Source of the DNA: Hydractinia symbiolongicarpus
Lineage: Eukaryota > Cnidaria > Hydrozoa > Anthoathecata > Hydractiniidae
Direction: 5' to 3'
Length of the DNA: 64,000 nucleotides
Assembly: GCF_029227915.1 (NCBI RefSeq)
Contig: NC_079882.1
Span: forward strand, 26,851,001 to 26,915,000
Part shown: one piece after another, positions 50,762 to 63,700 of the stretch
Layout of the letters: each line of letters opens with the position of its first letter
How positions within the stretch are numbered: the first letter of the stretch is position 1
Notes under the pieces: model-generated
Database searches by the model: none
Seen by the model: the letters and a program-made list of their open reading frames with translations, nothing else
Told to the model about the DNA's origin: nothing
Program-made: the position numbers and the translations under genes

Positions 50762-50813
50762 CTTGTCATTATTTGAGCACCACTTTACTTGTCATTATTT
50801 GAGCACCACTTTA
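50762..50813. repeat. Exact 26-bp tandem duplication
   Basis: CTTGTCATTATTTGAGCACC plus ACTTTA occurs twice head-to-tail with no mismatch. No function is apparent. Confidence 0.9.
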
Positions 50814-51459
50814 GTTCTTACTGGTACTGCCATCAATTAGCTACGGCTCGGAAAAGAAAACAAAACAGATATTTAAGATTGGATTAAAGGATAGATGTAA
50901 GGAAATATAAAGGTAAGGAAAATAAGAAAATGACGTTATTTAGATCTGATTTGCTGGATAGATAGTTACTTAAATTCATATATCTCCTTGGCAACACCTT
51001 AGTAAACAGTGGGTAACCAACATACACGTACTAATTAATTAAGCCTAGTTTACATTTGCGACCCAAGCGCAAACGCAAGCAACATACGCTTGTACAATGG
51101 TAGTTTTAAAAATCTGAGGGTAAACGCAAGACGCTTACACTAAACTCTGTAAACATAAACAAACGTGATGCCATGTTAAAACATTCTTCCATTATTAGTA
51201 TTAACATTAATGGTATCTATTAAAGAAATAAGACATTCTTGTTGGGGTTTCAATGTTCATGAGAAAGAAAGAACTATAGAATCATATGACACTTATAGTA
51301 AATAAGGCATGTTTTACACTTCATAAAATATTGCATGTCTATTCATTTTAAGATATGGTGTATCGTTTAAGACTATTTTGGGTGAAGCGAAATCAGTGAC
51401 CGGTGAAATGACGGTGTTGTGGGTAGAAACAACTTTATCAACACTCTTTTCCCGCTGTC

Positions 51460-52130
51460 CGCTAAGGAATATTTTCAATGCCAACGAATTCGGTTGTTTT
51501 ACCAGTGCTTGCCGGACAAAACATACAATTTTAAAAAAGAAGATAAGTGTGTTTGTGGCAAGCACAGCGTAAAGGTCAATTAACTGAAACGGCAGGAGGT
51601 AATGCTTGCGGTGAAATATTGCAAATGCTTGTTATCAGCAGCTTTAAAGGTCTTTAAAAACTTTTAATGCCACTACCGTGCTAAAAAAAACTGGATAATC
51701 CCAAACTGTTTGAAGAATGGGTAAAGGAACTCGATTGCAAGTTTGGTGCCAACGGGAAAAAAATTGATTTGGTTATCAATAACTGCCCTGCTGAGGTAGC
51801 AGGTTTGTAATGGGTGAAGCTAATCTTCCTTTCTTCCAACACCACTTCAATCACGCAACCGATGGATCAATGTGTTATTCGATCCCATTGTTCTCTCGCC
51901 GTGAAAAAGCAGATCTTAAATTTGGAGAAGAGCGATGAGATTCCTAATTTTTCAATTCTAACTGCTGTGACAATGCTGTGAATAGTGCATGCGATTCTGT
52001 TCGAACTTTGACGAACTGTTTTAAAAAAGCAGGAACATCAAGCAAAACTGTGGAAAGGAAAGCGAAATGATGAAGATGAACCGTTTTACATATGACTAAA
52101 TGAAGTCCTAAATGAAGTCAGAGCTTAGGA
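51460..52130 (+). mobile_element. Pogo/Tigger-type transposase, catalytic-region remnant
   Basis: In several frames: NEFGCF, KCVCGKHSVKGQLTET, LFEEWVKELDCKFGANGKKI, DLVINNCPAEVAG, KLIFLSSNTTSITQPMDQCV, then KKQILNLEKSDEIPNF. These are the DDE/DDD-domain signatures of the Tigger/jerky group. Frameshifts and stops are many, and the normal Asp in the A-D-E and I-D-N motifs appears as Asn in both. Probably the other half of the element starting at 48258 (inference). No right terminal repeat was found. Confidence 0.75.
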
Positions 52131-52866
52131 AGGTTGGGTAATATCTGCCTTTCCGATAATTCAAGTTGTCTTGTAAACAAAAGAAGTGGTAAGCATGAAA
52201 GGTTTGCATAAAAACACTTTCGTTTCTTATTGATCCGCCTGCGGCGAGATAGATCAGTGCAAGAAGCAGTCCCTTCGAGACGACGAGCTTGTTTTGATCT
52301 AATAATATAAGATTAAGAAAATATTTGCCACAGCAAAATAGCCTCATTTCAGCAAAACAGAAAGACTTAGCAATACTGCAAATTAAGAAAGCATGCATGC
52401 CAATTTGAAAATAGGAAGATTGGATAAACAACTAGCTGGCTATTAAAAGCTCTACTTTTTCGCATAGGTCGTCCTTTGTTTCAGTCTCGGAGAAACATTT
52501 GGATTTCATGGTTCCAGATGCTATAAAAAGTGCCATTAATTCTTATATTTGACAAAATACTTTTTCCATTGCTGTGTTAATTCAATATGAATTTATGGCA
52601 CCAATCTATCTGTGATAGCAAGTCAATGTAGTCCAGGAGAATTTTTCAAGGAGTGAAATGTTGCTTTTACCTATGGTAGGGCTTTGTAAAGCACGAGCCT
52701 CCCATTGAAATTGGGAGAGTTGGTATGCCTTAGAATACTAGCTAAGCCAAAAGCAAAAAAGGCATAATGTTCAAACCCCATAATTTGCATTCTCGAATTT
52801 TAGAGTTTTCTCCCTATATTCTTGAGAAACCTCCCAGGTTTTGCAAATATCAATCATTCTCATATA

Positions 52867-53388
52867 CGGTAATGCTTCGAATAAACGCCCCCTTCTATTA
52901 ACCCCCTCGAATAGATGCCCTCTATTTTCAGTCATTTTTTAAATAAACCCCTCCTCCATAAGGGAGCGTTTATTTGAGGCGATAGTAAAAGTATATGAAA
53001 AAATCATTAACTGTTTTTGTTCTTTTAATTAAAAGGCAATATTAATGGTGCTATTATAATTAGAAATTTCATAAATACAACTAAACACAATCTCTCATAT
53101 TTGATATATCGGTAAAATAAGGAAGATAATCTTTGCCAGTGCAACAAGTCCAATTTCACAATGCCGTTTACCAGTTGTTTTTGCTTTTATTTTATTTCCT
53201 GAATCTTGATTGATAAAATGATAGCATAAACTTGAAATCTCAATAGGTATCCTTAAAAACTGCAAAAGAGAAGAAGTGTAAAAAATTTAATAAACGCCCC
53301 CTATTTTAAATTCCCCTTGAATAGACGCCCCCTAAAAATGTCAAAAAATTCAGTAAACGCCCTAGGTGTTTATTCAAAAGCATTACGG
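52867..53388. mobile_element. MITE with GGTAATGCTTCGAATAAACGCC-like ends
   Basis: Left end TACGGTAATGCTTCGAATAA, right end (complement) TACCGTAATGCTTTTGAATA, each flanked by TA, 522 bp apart. Subterminal AATAAACGCCCCC, AATAGACGCCCCC and AATAGATGCCC words repeat in both orientations. No transposase. TA flanks and layout fit a Tc1/mariner-pogo MITE. Confidence 0.75.
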
Positions 53389-54771
53389 TAACCTTGTTTA
53401 TTATGTTCATTCGAGTAAAAGCATTATTTTTCTTTGAATTAAATTTTTTTTATCCTATGGGACCTTTTTTATAGCTAAGTTGTTAAATGTTATTGAAGAT
53501 ATTATTTCGGTTTGTCTGTTCAGTATTCATATTACTGTGGAAAGTTCATCATTTCTTGAACATAATAGTTTAGTAGGCAAATGTTGTATATAAAATTAAG
53601 TATTGTATGAATGATAAGTATTTTAATGTTGAAGCTTTGAGCTATATTCATGCTTCTAGAAGACTAACAATGGCAAACATATTTCTTACAATTTTAATTT
53701 TTATGGAATGTATTTTGAGTTGCTATTATTTTTATTTTTGGATTTAGCAAAGACTAACTTTTGCAAATTATGGTCAATAAGAACAGTGGTAATGATAACC
53801 AAATAAAAGCAAGTACACATGTTAACAGTTTCAGCTAACCGTTGTTTACTAAATAAAGCTTTCTTTTGTTATAACGCTCTTATCGAGTATTGAAGATAAG
53901 AAGTAAACTGTTATGAATTAAGAAGGTTCTGGCCATAAATAACAGTGGAATAATTTTTTGTGAAATATTTTAAAAACAAAAAGAAACAAATCCCTTACAT
54001 ATGTTTTAAGTTTCCTGGCAATAACATATTGAATTTTATGCTGTGAGACTGAATTTTTTTCAGAAAATAAGAAATATTCATAATGCCCATGGTCAAAGCC
54101 TTATTAAACTCTTTCTATTAACTTCCTTTTTTTAATACAGAAAATGAGCAAACTTAAACTGTAAAGAGGTGTATTCAAATTGATAGATTGGTCAACAAAA
54201 ATATAAAAATTTGTGGTAAAATTGTAACTTATCTCTTTTATTAGTTCTAGCAAATTTTACAGAGTGTGTATTATAAGTAAGTATAGAGACCACTTTCTGT
54301 GTAACGTAGTTGTTTTGATTTCATTTTTTTTTTGAACAATAGGCATGCCTGCACTTTTGTGTAATGACTATTATGTGTGACTATTTTATGCAATGACTAT
54401 TAATGAGTATTAATAACTATTAATGAAGATTATTTTGGGTAGCATAAGATCCAAGAGGAACTAGAATTAAATTTTAACTATATAACTTTTAAGTCTTTGT
54501 AAAAAAATTCCCTTATTCAAAGCAAATATTTCTTTTTTAGATACTGTTGGATTGGATTTTTTGGATTGGATTACTGTGGTCTTTTGTTTATATTTTCTCC
54601 ATACAGAATTGCTTGCACATGTGCAAAAAAATACAAACTTTTCAACTTTTGTAAACATTGGCAAGTCATCTATAAGAATTTATTTGCTGAGAATAATATG
54701 TATATATTCTATATATACAAAAAATCTCTAAATACAATGTTTATGTCTTTTTATACAAATTATAGAAAACT
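53389..54771. other. Intergenic DNA upstream of MRG15
   Basis: AT-rich without coding signal. The last bases, ending ACAAATTATAG at 54765, form a splice acceptor 7 bases before the MRG15 ATG, so a 5' UTR exon and the promoter probably lie in this stretch. Confidence 0.4.
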
Positions 54772-57036
54772 ATGGCACCAACAGAAAAAAAATTAAAGTT
54801 CAGTGAAGGAGAGAAGGTTTTGTGTTATCACGGACCATTACTTTATGAAGCAAAGATTCATAAAATAAAGGTAAAGGATAGAGTTACAAAGTTCTTTGTT
54901 CACTATGCTGGCTGGAATGTCAAATGGGATGAATGGGTTGCAGAAAGTCGAGTGATGAAGCATAATGAAGATGGTTTAAAAAAACAAAAAGAATTAAAGC
55001 AGCAACACACGTAAGTTTTATCTGACGCACAAGCACATTGTTTCTCAGCAGACAGTTTTCATATTACAACATTATGACTTGGGTCCTCTGGGAGGGTTTT
55101 AATATTGATTGTGCCAGATATAATATAATGTATATATATACTACAAGAACATTCTTGAAATTTTTTATTTGTTGCAAACTTTTTTTTAAACACAATAGTG
55201 ATAACAATTAATTTTCCAGTACTGGCATCAATTTTTTATGCTCAAAGTTATCATATTTGTTTTTTATTACTTTGGGTGAATTGAAATCAATTGTAAACAC
55301 AATGATAAATAGATTTATAAATTTTAATTAGGCTTTGCACAATTCTTATTAGAAACCTTCATTTTAGGCAGATAAATATTTTGGTGCAAAAAATAAATTT
55401 TTCTGAGTATGTATCTGAGCCGTGGGTGAAAAAAATGTTGAAGGGGGGGGGTATAAAATGATATTGGGCTTATATTATAGAGCTTAAAATTTTGGTTAAC
55501 AATTCTTTTTTTATTTTTTAAAAAGCTCTTTTCTTTCTCACACATTTAAAGAATTTCAGATTTAATTATGCTCCATAAATTATGATGTCAAATTTAAGTA
55601 TAGCAAATTTTGATATTTTCTGTCATCAGTAATTTTAGACCTGTTAAAGGATATGCATTCAAACTTTATCAATAATCAATTCACCTTTTATCATAACGAT
55701 AAAAAGTGATTTGATTAACATATTTTTTTTTGCCAAAATGGTACTTGTTTTGTTGGTACTTGTTACAGAATTTTTTTTAAAAAACACCAATTTCTTATAA
55801 AAAAAGGTGTGTATATTGTCAAAATGAGATCAGAAAGATTTTTACAGTATTATTACCTTAATCTTTTTAAAGCTGCAGGTTTAAAATACCCACACTTTTG
55901 ATTTCATGTTTACTTTCGATTTTACTCTGACTTAAAAAAAATTGTGTCAGTCCAAGCTAAAATTTATTTGTGTTATCTCTAAGAAAATCTCTCAGTCACT
56001 TTTTTATTAAATAATTGCCTTCTCTTTCATATATACAAGAATCGTTGCATTCCAAAATCATCATCCAGAACAAAAAATTGCAAAAGAATATATAGATTAT
56101 ACAAAGCACGTGAACAATCTTTTTTTACCAACCTAAAAATTATTTTTAGGACTTAAAGTAGAAAAAGTAATTCTGTTGAAAGTCTCTCTGCAATTAAGGA
56201 TGCCTAACAATTGGAAAGATTATAACCCATCCCTCCTCCCTCCCCACCCTAAATGTACACTACTGTAAAGTTTGTGGATGACAATTCAGTTAAAAATTTT
56301 GATATCTGTTACACAATATTCTGTTCGCCTTTTATTCATTCTAATATGGGAGAATACTGTTTTTGTCTTTTTTTTTTCTCTCAACAGCACCTCAAAAAAA
56401 GGAAAGAAAAAGGAATTAAAAGAAGATAAAAAGGATGACGGTCCTCCCCCACCCACCAAACGAAGAAAGGGGAGAGCATCGAATATTAACGAATCTGAGC
56501 CGTCTTATGTCAATAAAATCGAGGCAAAGATTATCATTCCGCAAGATTTGCGAAGATTTTTGTTAGACGATTGTGATTTTGTTACTAGGCAACGCCAGTT
56601 AGTTCCGTTACCAAAGGGAGATGACTTGACTGTTAAAGGTGTCACTGATAGATATTTTAAGTATCGTGAGCAGCATCCAGAAGATTTGAAGAATGTGGCT
56701 ACGTTGACTGAAGTTTGTAACGGTATAAATGAGTACTTCAATGTTATGTTAGGCTCACAGTTGCTTTACAAGTTTGAGCGAACACAGTATAGTGACTTAC
56801 TAAAAGAATATCCAAACAAACCGCTTTGCGAAACATACGGATGCGAACATTTGCTTCGATTATTCGTAAAACTTGGTAGTGTTTTGGCGTTTAGTTGCCT
56901 CGATGAAAGTAGCATGGAATTTGTGGTTGTACACATTCATGATTTCCTTGACTTTATGATGAAGAATGCGGAAGATTTATTTGTAGCAGAATACGAGAAT
57001 TCCACACCAGATTACCACAGAAGATCTGCCGTGTAA
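54772..57036 (+). CDS. MORF4L1: MRG15 / mortality factor 4-like protein 1
   Basis: Chromatin adaptor shared by the NuA4/Tip60 acetyltransferase and Sin3 deacetylase complexes; its chromodomain binds methylated H3K36. Exons 54772-55010 and 56388-57036 give 295 aa. The chromo barrel (~8-62) shows EGEKVLCYHGPLLYEAKIHK and HYAGWNVKWDEWV, with the aromatic residues expected in the methyl-lysine cage. A basic Lys-rich linker with a PPPPTKRRKGR stretch (nuclear-localisation-like) spans the splice junction. The MRG domain (~115-290) shows KIIIPQDLRRFLLDDCDFVT, LLYKFERTQYSDLL and CEHLLRLFVKLG. It ends STPDYHRRSAV then TAA. The only coding intron is 1377 bp and carries a MITE, unlike the many-intron neighbours. 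Splice phase (AC, then C) is consistent. Confidence 0.95.
55451..55715. mobile_element. MITE, copy 2 of the family at 37805
   Basis: It starts ATAAAATGATATTGGGCTTA and continues GGTTAACAATTC, AAAGAATTTCAGATTTAATT, AATTATGATGTCA and CTGTCATCAGTAATTTTAGA. These match the reverse complement of 37890-38075 in order. It lies in the MRG15 intron, on a site preceded by a G-run. Confidence 0.6.
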
Positions 57037-57752
57037 AAAAAATTAATAGGAAATTTTTTTTTAATATCTTAAAAGAAATTTATGTAGTAATGGTGAAATT
57101 GATGGAATATATTTCTTTTTTATAATTCGTGTTTAGTTTGATTTTCCCTCTACAATGAAGAATTTAAACGCGCTTATGTTACTGTCGCGGTTTGTTTTGT
57201 TTAAGTGCAATGTTGACAGATTTGAAATTCTTTACATATGTAAGCTGCCATCTTTGTTCTTACAAAGAAAACGAACAATTTACTTTGTTTATCTTGGTAT
57301 ATTACACCATATTTAAATGGAACATACGCCGTTGAGAGGTTGTGCCAAGATTTCTTTTCGCATTTCAAATAGTTTTCATATTTTGAAAAGAAAGCTTGAT
57401 GAAAAATAGAATGTCATGTTGATTTAACGGTCACACGTGTTTACACAACGGTTACGTTCAAGCTGTGTTCAAACGTAGCGCTCACGTCGTTTTCAAGCTC
57501 AGAGCGGAAAGAAATTACGCCTTGACGAACACAGTCACGTTTTCTAAGTTACAAAAATATTTGAATTGAAAATAATCATAGAAATAAGTTGCTCGCGCGT
57601 GAATTGTTTTCTTTGTGAAGGCAAGGCATTGATTCGACGTTTATACCGAGTATCACCGAGTTGAAAAGGATGTTGTGATAACTCTGATACTAATATAATT
57701 TTGTTACTGATTGAAATCAGCTGTCATTGATAATTTAACAAGAGACATTTAA
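57037..57752. other. Intergenic DNA between MRG15 and the CUB/EGF gene
   Basis: About 700 bp holding the MRG15 3' UTR and the promoter/5' UTR of the next gene, both on the plus strand. The right half (57450-57660) is less AT-rich than its surroundings and has several CG dinucleotides, consistent with a promoter; no specific motif can be defended. Confidence 0.4.
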
Positions 57753-60700
57753 ATGAAGATGTATATTGTGTTACTTTCCCTTGTTATAATTGGGTAAGTT
57801 GATTTCTTCAGAACGCGCGCTGTAAAGAAATTATTTCTTCTAAATAAACAAAATTCTTACGTGAAAATATCGAAACACAAAACAGATTCCTTACAAAAAA
57901 CCGTCTTTTTATTAAAATAGTGATTTGGGTATTCTTTTGGGATAAATTGCGCAAGAAATTACTACTCCTGTCAGCAAATGATGTAACAGTTAGTATAAAA
58001 TATGTTGCTCAAAGTGTTTCGTTTCACTTTATGTTCTAGGTTTAATCATGCTGGCTCTGTGACAAATCGTAAGTACGAATAATCTGTTTTTGTGTAAGAT
58101 ACACATGAATGTTTGATAACATCATCCATAGTAAAACTTACGTTTTTAAACTGATCTTCCCTTCGAAGGAATAAATACCGATTTTTCATCTATTTATTAC
58201 TGTTTCAGAGTGTAATTATGCTTTGAGGAAAGATAAGGGCTACATCAAGAGCCCGCAGTACCCAAACTCATACGCCAACAATCTAAACTGTTCTTGGCAG
58301 ATCGTTGTACCTATTGGGAAGCAGATCGTTCTTAACAGTGAACAGTTTAAATTGGAAAACAGTTACAATTGTGAAAGTGACGCTTTGTATATATACGATG
58401 GACCAAACGAAAGATCAAACTTGTATTCGCAGCCATATTGTCACAAGAATGGACCTAAAAACGTTACATCATCCGGAAATTCGTTGTTTATTCGTTTCAT
58501 TACTGATAAATTAGACAACGCTAGAGGCTTTCTTTTAAAGTATGATTCCGTAAAAGGTATATTAATATAAGATGATAAAGTGTTTGGTAACTTCTGTTAT
58601 ATATACGTATACTCGTTATCACGTTTTTTTAGTTTGCGATTATGAATTTACGCAGACAAATGGTACGTTTGCCTCACCAAGATATCCGAACAATTATTAT
58701 GAAAACGCGAATTGTTCGTACAGAATCAGAACTCGCAAAGACCAAACCATAGTGTTACGCTTTTTTGATTTCGTACTGGAGAGAAAAGTGAAAGGTTAGC
58801 CTACGAATTATGTTTATGTTCTAAGAAATTTGTTAAAAATCCGATGTAATGCCATTTTTTTGGTTTAACAGTTATTTAAGATGCCTCACCATACACTTTA
58901 AATCGATAAATGTATTCACCTGGTCAAATTATACAAACTATAAATATCTATGTTAACGGAACGGACATGTTAAGTTGAGTTTCCACTCGACAGCAAAACT
59001 GATTGAAACAGAACAGAATCAGAAATATAAAACTCGGTTATTTTTTCCTTTCCTGCCGGCAAGAAAAATAGAACTGATCGGAACGGAAAAGATCATCAAC
59101 TAATATATTACCAAAATCACAATTGTCCGTTCCAGTTCGTTTTTGAGTGGAAATTCATCTTTAGCAAAAACACAAACTAAGCAGCATCAGGGGTGAATTT
59201 ATGAAGTGCTTACACATATACCCTTAGTTTTCCCTGGTTTTATGTTTTGTTTATGAGCTAAATGTCTTCGTTTATTGTCACAGCTGGAAGGTACGTTTAC
59301 AGGCTGTTGTGATGAAATATGTTGCATCATTATACTGTGTTAATTTAATTTCTTGTACACAAAAATATGTATGTTTTTATTTCAGATGAGTGTTTGGATT
59401 ACGTTAAAGTGTACGACGTGCTTTCGACAGGAACGAAGATTCTCAAAACACTGTGTGGTGATGCGTTACCACTACCTATCCGATCGTCTTCTAACAAGAT
59501 GTTAATCAAATTTCATTCAGATGGTTTAATAAACAATATTGGTTTCAAGGTTTCCTATCACAGTGTCTGTAAGTTTTTTTTTATCACAGAAACGATTATT
59601 TAGATGACTTAGGCATGGTTTCCACTATGTCGGTTTTTGGTTTGCATCAAAATCGCAAACGTGACTGTTATACAAATGTTGCTCAACATTTTTGGAGTCT
59701 GGTCTTCGAATAGCAATTTTTAGTCAACAAAAAATTAAATTATGTTTTACAAAAACCAATTAACTTTCTTAACAATAAAAGTTTTTAATTTTTGTAACAT
59801 TTAACTTCATGATCAATCTGTTATACTCTTTTTTTATAAGAATATGGTTTAAAGGAATACCAGGCTGGAATTTCAGGTTAAAAAAATAAGTTTAGAACAA
59901 CATATAAAACTAACCTAGAATTTGGAAATTCTTATAAAAAAATGTTTAATTGGAACTTTCGCGAATTTAAGATCAAGGTATAATGTAATGTTCTTTAACT
60001 AAAATCCGTGATGAAGCCATGTAACGACTTACTTACAAACGGCCAAACAACCTGAATTTTTGTCACACTCTGTTGTGAAAACGACTTTGATCCATCAATG
60101 CTTTTAAACAGTTATAATCCTACTTTTGTATTTATGATGTCACTGTATTACCTTTAGACTCGTTTTGTAGAATTAACGAATTTAAATGTGGTAACGGTCG
60201 ATGTGTGCACGCGCGATTAATATGCAATGGAGTCAACAACTGTTTAGACAACACTGATGAAGCGTACTGCTGTAAAGGATTTACATGTGACAACCATAAA
60301 TGTATTGACAAGAAAAACGTTTGTAATGGCGTCCATGAGTGTCACGATGGCAGTGATGAAAGAAACTGCAATGGTTAGTAATATAGTACATGTTAGCGTA
60401 AGGATAAGAGTGCAATATTAGGATTAGCATGCCACGTTAGTTTGTCTGCAGCCCTACTCCGCACGTATCTCTTGACGGTAACATAACAACGTAGAACAAT
60501 AGAAAGGAGGTCACTCAAGTAAAATAAGTATAATCCGTATAAACTTTTTGTCTTCATTACGCCGGTCGTGAATTGACATGTATTTTAATGTTAATGTTAA
60601 ATTTCCATGGTCAAACTCTTTAAGTATTCAACCCAGCCACGAGGAAACTAACGCTGTTCTAGCTGATCGTAATAGGGTTGAGAGGACAAATTAAGTTGAG

Positions 60701-63700
60701 AAATGTCTAAAATTTACCTGGTTGCTTTTAAACACGATAACTTTAATCTATTTGTCTTTCTACTCAGGAAAAAAAATAACAACTCTTCGACCTCAAGTGA
60801 CCACGACCGTCTACACACAAAAGACAACAACAAAATCTATTGTGACAACTCCAGCAATGAATTGTGGGTATAGTGAGTATGAATGTCAAAACAAGGAATG
60901 CATTGCTGCCGCAAAACGATGCGATGGAGAAAATGATTGTGGCGATAACAGCGATGAAAGTGATTGTTCTGGTAAGTGCGACCACAATTTTTACTGTGTT
61001 GGTTGAAACCATGATTTCTGAAGTCATCTTTTCTCTCCATAGGGCAGTGTAAGAATATGAATGGCGGGTGCCAACATATTTGCAGCTACGATCGGAGGAC
61101 TGGAGTCAAGTGTAGTTGTTACAAAGGTTTCCAGTTAGATTCTGATGGTCTAAGATGTATTGGTAAGAACTGACATATTATTTACCTGCACGTGACATAA
61201 TTGCGGTAAAATAAACGCCTTTACAATTTCTACTTTAGATATCAACGAGTGTTCATCTCGACCATGTGCTCAGCTCTGTACAAATATTTTTGGTTCTTAT
61301 AAATGTGGTTGTCCTCAAGGCTATCGATTGGCAAGCGATCAATACAATTGTACAGGTGAAATTCATCTTTATCTCGAACTTCTCACTCTTAAAAAGCACG
61401 TCAGTCCCTTGTACATTTATGCAACGTAGCATCCCTTTCTCTTTCAACCTTTTTTTAACTCGAACGAATTTTTCGGGTTTTTTTTTTTTGCGAATTTAAA
61501 ATAGAGAGTGTCAACTGCATTGCAATTACTATAAAATCTGACATTAAAAAGGAAAAAAAAGTTTTCGTATCGGGACGGAACATGAGCAATACAAAAACCT
61601 AAAAAGCCCTGTGAACGAGGTTACTATTATTCACACCGCTTGACATTTCATAAAGATGGCGCAAAAAGATAAGGGTTGCGTAAGATTATAGTCGCAAATA
61701 CGAAATGTAACACCACTTTATTTAATATGAATGTGGCGTAAAGTGGGCGTGTAAAATAGGTCTCAATCATACTTCTTTAGATTTTGATGAGTGTGCTTTA
61801 AAGAAAGGGCAATGTGAGCAACTTTGTGTCAACAAGATTGGAACATACGAGTGTGCTTGTTACGATGGTTTCATCTACGATGAAGAGCAACAAACATGTG
61901 TTGGTACGATAAGTTTCACGAGAGAGCGAGAGAGGGAGAGGGAATTCAACAAAATGGAGAATCATTCTGTGAGCTAATTAGTTACACTTATACACATTTT
62001 GTTCATATTTCAGATGTGGACGAATGTCTCGTGAATAATGGAGGATGCTCTGAAAAATGTGTAAATGAGCTTGGTACATACTCGTGTGCTTGTAATAAAA
62101 CAGGATACAAAATGATTCCAGGAAAAACTACATGCGAAGGTAACTAAAGATGTTTCGTATTAATTTATAATTTTTTATTTATTTGTTTGTTGTGCTACAT
62201 TAAATTGATCACTCTTTCAATTTATTTGTGAATCTTTTTTAACATTTTTTTCAAATTCCAAGCGATGCTGTAATTCAAAGAGTTCTTAAAACATTGGTGA
62301 AGTATTAGTCGTATTTTTGCTAGATTTAATTATTTCCAAGATTCTTTTACAACTTTTCTTCAGCATAGGCTGTGTTGCTGCCACGTCAAAACGATACTAA
62401 AATTATGCTACAGTAGACTCCCGGTTATTCGAAGCCTCAAGGGGGATAAGAATTTACTTCGAATAACCGGGAGTTCGAATAACTGAAAAATTCGTTTTCC
62501 CGCCAGATTTTCAACTTAACCTTAATGGGATGGACTTTTCTTAAGTAATTGAGGCATTGTAGCCATGAATATTGAAACCTGATTTTTTGAAGAAAAAAAG
62601 TGTTTTAATCGCAGAAAATCAATGTTCTCACTCGACGATCTCCCAATAAGAAAAATTCGAATAACTGAGGGTGACTTAGCCTATAATTGGCCCCAAGGGG
62701 AATAAAAATCACTTCGAATAACCGAATTATTCGAATAACTGAAGTTCGAATAACCGAGAGTATTTTTGCCTGAGTTGGCTAAGCAGATCCAAGGGGAACG
62801 CCATCTCACTTCGAATAACCGAATTATTCGAATAAGTGCAGGTTCGAATAACCGGGAGTCTACTGTACTTATTTTTCCTGCAAATTGACATTTCTGTTTC
62901 TTTACGCATAATTTTTCGCGGAGTAGCCAAAATTCTAGAAGCCTGGAACATTAATCCGTAGATATTAATTCAAGTTGTTCTTCTTAGAAGTCGACGAGTG
63001 CGAGCTTGGTACTGCAAGTTGCGATCAACTTTGCGTGAACACTGACGGCGGCTACAAATGTCGGTGTCGTCCTGGATTTCGACTAAGTTACAACGAACAT
63101 AACTGTGAGGATGTAAATGAGTGTTTGGTGGGGGTTCAAGGATGCTATGGTGAATGTATAAACACGGTTGGAAGGTGTGATAACATTTCTTTAGCTTCAA
63201 ATACTCGACACATTGTAAGCCATTATTACGAAGACCGTATTCAACGTCGGCCCTAAATCAGGGGCTGCTTACGTTACGCCGGCACACACTGGTAATTTCT
63301 TAAAAAACGGTCAGACTCTTACATTAATGCCAGCCCGTTTAACGCCATTAAAAATCAAAGTAGTATAGGCGCAAATATTCATAGAAATATTTATTCTAAT
63401 TTTTATTTTATTGTTTTCTTCAGCTATCGATGCGAATGTGATAACGGGTTTAAAGAAATAAACAACGACACGAAATGTGAAGATGTCGACGAATGTCAGA
63501 TTAAAAATGGCGGATGTTCTAATTTGTGTATCAACAACCCGGGAAGTTTTTTGTGCAAATGCCATAAAGGTTACATTGCCAGGGATTCACGGTAAATTAC
63601 TTATCCCAATCTTCCCCGCAGATTCTTGGTTGTTATAAGTATAAAAGAAAAATTGATTACTCAGAATGAGGCTTGATTTCACGCTGTTAAGAGAAAAAGA

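Noticed and set aside
48258-52130. An active transposase gene
   Set aside because: Frameshifts, stops and Asn in place of the catalytic Asp in two motifs show it is dead.
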